A stretch of 64,000 bases of DNA from Macrobrachium rosenbergii (lineage: Eukaryota > Arthropoda > Malacostraca > Decapoda > Palaemonidae): NCBI RefSeq assembly GCF_040412425.1, contig NC_089795.1, positions 78,727,163 to 78,791,162 on the forward strand. Direction: 5' to 3'. The position numbers were made by a program, and so were the translations under genes. The notes beneath the pieces are model-generated. The model did not search any database and was not told where the DNA came from. It saw nothing but the letters and a program-made list of their open reading frames with translations. Positions within the stretch are counted from its first letter, which is position 1. The number at the start of each line of letters is the position of its first letter. Shown here piece after piece: positions 61,910 to 64,000 of the stretch.

Positions 61910-63425
61910 CTCATTAGCAACTAGTCTGGTATGTAAAGTTAGTTAATCAGCAATGTAATTAGTTATTGATTTATTGACCTGGTCTCACGCCGTTAAAATT
62001 TATCGAAGTCTTTTCAAGTGAAAAGTTGTGTAGTTCAGTAAACATGTTTGTTATATGTTCAGGCCACTGGTAATTAAAGACTAATCATGTTTACCAATTA
62101 TGGATTTTTTAACCAATTTAATCTGCCTAAAACCTTTGGAATGTTCAGTTGGTTCACCGAAATGTTTTGCAAATTGATAAAAGTGGATCGCCCTCGATGG
62201 AGAAACGATTATGTAATCGATGTTGTTGGGCTGTTTACCTCTGCCAGGTTTCACTAACTTTCACTCGGCTCAAAAACTTCCGCTAATTACGCGAATTCAA
62301 AAAAAGGCAAAAGCCTTGTGATGTGAATTTGGAGCAGATGAAACCCTGTTACATTGATTTTTTTAGGTATCCTTATTTTATTTTTCATGACTTCTTGCGT
62401 GTCTTATTTTTGAAGGTACAAATGGTATGCAAATTATCCCCCTCACAATTTACATAAAGTCATGTTAATTTATATTAATTCTGAAGAATAAATTGAAGAG
62501 ATATTAATTTCTTGCGAGCTCGGTTTCCATGGGAATGGGCTAAGAATATCATTAGTTAAGATCATTCTTAATGGGTGCATGACTGCAGCTTTTTCCGTCT
62601 AGTTTTTCAATGCATGGTTTAGGCTTTGGGGCTGCAAATTTTCAAAAAGACAACAAAACTAGGAGTGTAATCTTGGTGTTTACCGAGAAGCTTGGTATTG
62701 GCTACAATTCAGTGTAATTTTCTTTAGTCTTTCGTCGTTTCCCTTTCATTTTTTGCCCTTCGCTAATTTCTAACTTTGAAAATAATTTATGTAGAGTGCG
62801 TTTTTCCTAAATATATAGCTATTTACTTTGTTAGGTGAAACTTTGGTATTACACTAAGCTTAATGAGGAGACGTGGGAAGGGCTGAAAGCACCAGAAACC
62901 CTGCTTCTCCTTCTTAAAATGATAATTATTTCAGTGGTTGTTAACTGATGCTTCATTGTAAGTGAACATTTCCCCGAGGGGATGTTCCTCTAGAAAGATC
63001 CAATTAACCAGGCGACGCAACTCGGATAGTTGTGCCATACGCGGCCAGAATATAATACACCTATGTCGAGTAATGGGCGCTCATGTTGAAAGCCAATTAT
63101 TTCCCCTTCATATGTAAACTTAAAATTATGCTTATGTAAATTTCGACATCGTATGACGGCCTTTCATATTGGAAAATGATTAAGGTAATGAAAGGAAGCG
63201 AATGTTGACATTTTACCGATGCTAACTCAGCAGGAATGAAAGGAAGCGAATGCTGACATTTTACCGATGATAACTCAGCAGGAAAGGACACCAATCGAGA
63301 GTGGTTGCTCTAAAGTTTGCTACTACTGCAAGATATAATTTTATAATATCTCATGTCATTGAACGAATGAGTTAAATCTGGCCCCCACCCTCATACACAG
63401 AAAAATGTGTCCCCATACTTACATC
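61910..63425. other. No gene seen
   Basis: AT-rich DNA, probably still intron of the transporter gene. Only the 48-bp duplication at 63187 stands out. Confidence 0.5.
63187..63282. repeat. 48-bp tandem duplication
   Basis: aatgaaaggaagcgaatgtt, gacattttaccgatgctaac, tcagcagg is followed directly by a second copy with two differences. Confidence 0.92.
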
Positions 63426-63431
63426 TCCGTA

Positions 63432-63716
63432 GGGGGTTAGTGCCGTCATTGCATTTCACGCGGGGCAGTATAGGCATTACTTGAGGTTCTTTGCAGCGTC
63501 CCTTCGGCCCCTACGTGCAACCCCTTCCGTTCCTTTTAGTGTACCTTCGTTAATTCTCTTTTTCTTCCATCCTACTTTCCATCCTCTCTTAATGATCACT
63601 TCATAGCGCAACTGGAAGATTTCCCTTCCACTTTTAATTTCCCTTTCAGTGCTGAAGGACGTCATGCGTCCCAGGGCTTGGTCTTTATCATAAATATTTT
63701 ATATTGCATTCCATCC
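63432..63716 (+). repeat. Dispersed repeat family A, copy 8
   Basis: It is preceded by gtagggggttagtgccgtca and has aggttctttgcagcgtccct. The hairpin is damaged. A minus-strand frame of 62 codons is still open and ends GRRDAAKNLK, as in copy 7. Confidence 0.82.
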
Positions 63717-63774
63717 ATTCTATATGTACATCGGCATTGGCGTAGTATATATCAGAAAATGCATATGAATTTGG

Positions 63775-63960
63775 TGATGGGCTTCGCAGAGTGATGGATA
63801 GCATTCTTGCCTACTAACCCAGGTTCCACACCTGAGCGGATGGGTAGACCTCGCTGTGAAATTGTCTCTGTAGATTTAACCATTGGGTTCCTGGTATTTA
63901 CAAGATTTTGTTGGTTGGACCCAGGCTCAAACAGGCAATTTATTTCAAAAGACCTGTTAA
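63775..63960 (+). mobile_element. Possible SINE-like fragment
   Basis: A degenerate B box (aggttccacacct) comes after gagtgatggatagcattc at tRNA-like spacing. No second copy was seen. This is a weak call. Confidence 0.25.
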
Positions 63961-64000
63961 TAACCGGAAGGCCATTTGGCGCCACCATCTCTAAAGGGAA

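Overview
The window looks like nuclear DNA of a decapod crustacean, probably a shrimp-like species. It is AT-rich and crowded with long dinucleotide and trinucleotide microsatellites. It also holds degenerate non-LTR reverse transcriptases, tRNA-derived SINEs and dispersed repeats that I recognise, from memory only, as common in decapod genomes. Placing it nearer Palaemonidae or Penaeidae would be a guess. Nothing bacterial or viral was seen.

Only one host gene can be supported. It is the 3' end of an amino acid transporter of the Aa_trans superfamily (SLC32/SLC36/AVT1-like) on the minus strand. Three coding exons (57332-57129, 55000-54802, 50161-50011) have consensus splice sites and compatible phases. 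They join into about 183 C-terminal residues ending at a TAG. Upstream exons should lie beyond the right edge. The two internal introns (4640 and 2128 bp) and the upstream intron are filled with mobile-element remnants and minisatellites.

Layout: 1-540, a minus-strand LINE reverse transcriptase remnant. 2.2-9.7 kb, dispersed repeats, a TTA-linked satellite, two long inverted-repeat (foldback) elements and microsatellites. 12.8-18.2 kb, SINEs, two plus-strand reverse transcriptase fragments and two more foldbacks, each centred on a (TA)n tract. 18.5-31.2 kb, mostly unique-looking non-coding DNA with a CT-linked tandem array and scattered repeats. 31.2-31.8 kb, a long TA tract followed by a SINE with a GAA tail. 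36.46-38.49 kb, a 2-kb minisatellite of 41-bp units with a higher-order period near 650 bp. 41.1-41.5 kb, a tandem array of hairpin-forming units. 47.7-48.0 kb, a G-rich array. 50.0-57.3 kb, the transporter gene. 57.6-58.3 kb, a 49-bp minisatellite just upstream of the first visible exon. 58.4-64 kb, duplicated segments, microsatellites and repeats.

Most open frames in the window come from microsatellites or repeats. The most distinctive signals are structural: several long inverted repeats, three of them centred on (TA)n; a nested higher-order minisatellite; hairpin-unit and G-rich arrays; and one dispersed repeat family that keeps the same short open frame in separate copies. No new multi-gene system was found.
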